Source: Zhongshania aquatica (lineage in GTDB: Bacteria > Pseudomonadota > Gammaproteobacteria > Pseudomonadales > Spongiibacteraceae). From it: a stretch of DNA of 64,000 bases. The DNA lies in the NCBI RefSeq assembly GCF_027257955.1, contig NZ_JANZNQ010000012.1:1-64000 (forward strand), in the 5' to 3' direction. The position numbers and the translations under genes were made by a program. The notes beneath the pieces were generated by a model. It worked only from the letters and a program-made list of their open reading frames with translations. It had not been told where the DNA came from and searched no databases. This document shows positions 62,891-64,000 of the stretch, piece after piece (positions within the stretch are counted from its first letter, which is position 1; every line of letters begins with the position of its first letter).

Positions 62891-64000
62891 TTACTTACGC
62901 TTCATCGAGTCAAAGAAATCGGCATTGGTCTTGGTATCTTTGAGCTTGTCGATTAAGAATTCAATCGCTGCGGTGTCTTCCATGCCGTGTAGTAATTTAC
63001 GCAGAATCCACATTCTGGCCAGTTCTTCTTCACCGGTCAGCAATTCTTCGCGACGGGTGCCGGAGCGGCGAATATTGATGGCGGGGTAAACGCGTTTCTC
63101 GGCAATTTTACGGTCGAGATGCAGTTCATTGTTACCCGTACCTTTGAACTCTTCGTAGATAACCTCGTCCATTTTCGAACCGGTATCAATCAATGCCGTT
63201 GCAATAATGGATAAGCTGCCGCCTTCTTCAATATTACGTGCCGCACCGAAGAAACGTTTAGGGCGCTCAAGTGCGTGAGCGTCAACACCACCTGTTAGTA
63301 CCTTGCCTGAGCTAGGGACGATGGTGTTATAGGCGCGAGCTAAACGGGTGATGGAGTCGAGTAAGATAACAACGTCGCGCTTGTGTTCGACTAAGCGCTT
63401 GGCCTTCTCTATAACCATTTCGGCAACTTGAACGTGACGTGCTGGTGGTTCATCAAAGGTTGATGCTACAACCTCGGCACCGCGCACACCCACCGAGCGT
63501 TGCATTTCAGTTACTTCTTCTGGGCGTTCGTCGATCAATAATACGATGACATAACATTCTGGGTTGTTGCGGATAATGCTCGAGGCAATATTCTGCAACA
63601 TTAAGGTTTTACCCGCTTTCGGCGGCGCGACGATCAGGCCGCGTTGACCTTTGCCAATAGGCGCGGCCAAGTCGATGATGCGGCCAGTTAAATCCTCAGT
63701 CGAGCCGGTACCCAACTCTAGGGTTAAACGCTCATTGGGGAACAGGGGGGTGAGGTTTTCAAATAGGACCTTGTTCTTAGATTGTTCGGGGCGGGTGAAG
63801 TTAACTTCGTCGACTTTCAATAGCGCAAAGTAGCGCTCGCCTTCTTTGGGTGGTCGGATCTTGCCAGCAATGCTGTCGCCGGTGCGCAGATTAAAGCGTC
63901 TGATCTGACTGGGAGACACATAAATATCGTCGGGGCCGGCAAGGTAGGAGCAGTCGGCGGAACGCAAGAAGCCGAAGCCGTCTTGTAGTATTTCTAATAC
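62891..64000 (-). CDS. rho: Transcription termination factor Rho (5' end beyond window)
   Basis: The frame is open to the right edge and gives the C-terminal 369 residues of a protein normally about 419 long. Visible are the RNA-binding domain ([13 protein letters not shown] [20 protein letters not shown]), Walker A APPKAGKT, Walker [17 protein letters not shown] and the Q/R-loop region. It ends FFDSMKRK, as usual. The missing part is only the N-terminal helical segment. Confidence 0.97.
   Translation of the reverse strand, partial: VLEILQDGFGFLRSADCSYLAGPDDIYVSPSQIRRFNLRTGDSIAGKIRPPKEGERYFALLKVDEVNFTRPEQSKNKVLFENLTPLFPNERLTLELGTGSTEDLTGRIIDLAAPIGKGQRGLIVAPPKAGKTLMLQNIASSIIRNNPECYVIVLLIDERPEEVTEMQRSVGVRGAEVVASTFDEPPARHVQVAEMVIEKAKRLVEHKRDVVILLDSITRLARAYNTIVPSSGKVLTGGVDAHALERPKRFFGAARNIEEGGSLSIIATALIDTGSKMDEVIYEEFKGTGNNELHLDRKIAEKRVYPAINIRRSGTRREELLTGEEELARMWILRKLLHGMEDTAAIEFLIDKLKDTKTNADFFDSMKRK

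Overview
The window looks like chromosomal DNA of a free-living, probably marine, aerobic gammaproteobacterium. The evidence is gene content: ubiD, tex, FadE of E. coli type, hslR-hslO-pckA in the enterobacterial order, the PA2778/PA2779 pair known from Pseudomonas, FeoAB, PhaD/phasin proteins, a sphingomonad-like TonB receptor and a KshA-like Rieske oxygenase. A member of the Cellvibrionales/Spongiibacteraceae would fit, but that placement is inference. I see no rRNA, tRNA, CRISPR array, prophage or complete insertion sequence. Gene density is high, and many gene pairs overlap by ATGA or are separated by strong hairpin terminators.

Layout. 1-4.0 kb: the tail of a basic protein at the left edge, a possible gene remnant, a DUF202 membrane protein, and a 1029-residue lipoprotein with a 33-bp Gly/Thr/Ser repeat tract and four Cys-pair domains. 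4.0-9.5 kb: tesB, a quinone-reductase-like MDR protein, a coupled YqaE/DUF4112 membrane pair, and a Fur-box-controlled feoA-feoB operon ending in a CxxCxxCxxC membrane protein. 9.5-15.5 kb, minus strand: moaA, a DUF985 cupin, a MoxR ATPase, a CoxE-like VWA protein, DUF502 and trkH. 15.6-22.3 kb: a triplicated-repeat exported protein, a Rieske oxygenase, murI with a peroxiredoxin, a lone cobS, and a membrane/lipoprotein set (glycine zipper, PA2779-like, PA2778-like C39 peptidase). 22.4-29.1 kb: tex, a polyhydroxyalkanoate-type module (PhaD-like regulator, two phasins, divergent alpha/beta hydrolase), and a methyltransferase. 29.2-33.2 kb: pckA, hslO, hslR, yrfG and a small unknown gene.

33.4-50 kb is dominated by lipid metabolism: a paired acyl-CoA dehydrogenase operon with a TetR regulator, a KASIII-type synthase, and a cyclopropane-synthase/DUF1365/FAD-oxidoreductase operon diverging from an MFS/chalcone-isomerase-like operon. 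These are followed by a TonB receptor, a second KASIII-type enzyme and FadE. 50-57 kb carries ilvD, a MscS channel, a Nudix hydrolase, an SDR, hemW and a short RlpA-like lipoprotein. 57.5-64 kb carries a 973-residue lipoprotein, about 0.8 kb of repeat-rich intergenic DNA, ubiD, a 111-bp inverted-repeat element, and rho running off the right edge.

The most interesting signal is the 46-bp intergenic dyad at 41239-41284. It contains two divergent promoters of the same form (TGATCT, 16-nt spacer, CGTAT) sharing a central CG, between the cyclopropane-synthase operon and the MFS operon. The same gene set is known from the RpoE/ChrR singlet-oxygen regulon of alphaproteobacteria, so this may be a gammaproteobacterial membrane-lipid photo-oxidative stress module. 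Other leads are the inverted-repeat elements beside ubiD, the hairpin between the PA2779- and PA2778-like genes, the moaA/MoxR/CoxE-like arrangement, and two large unknown lipoproteins.
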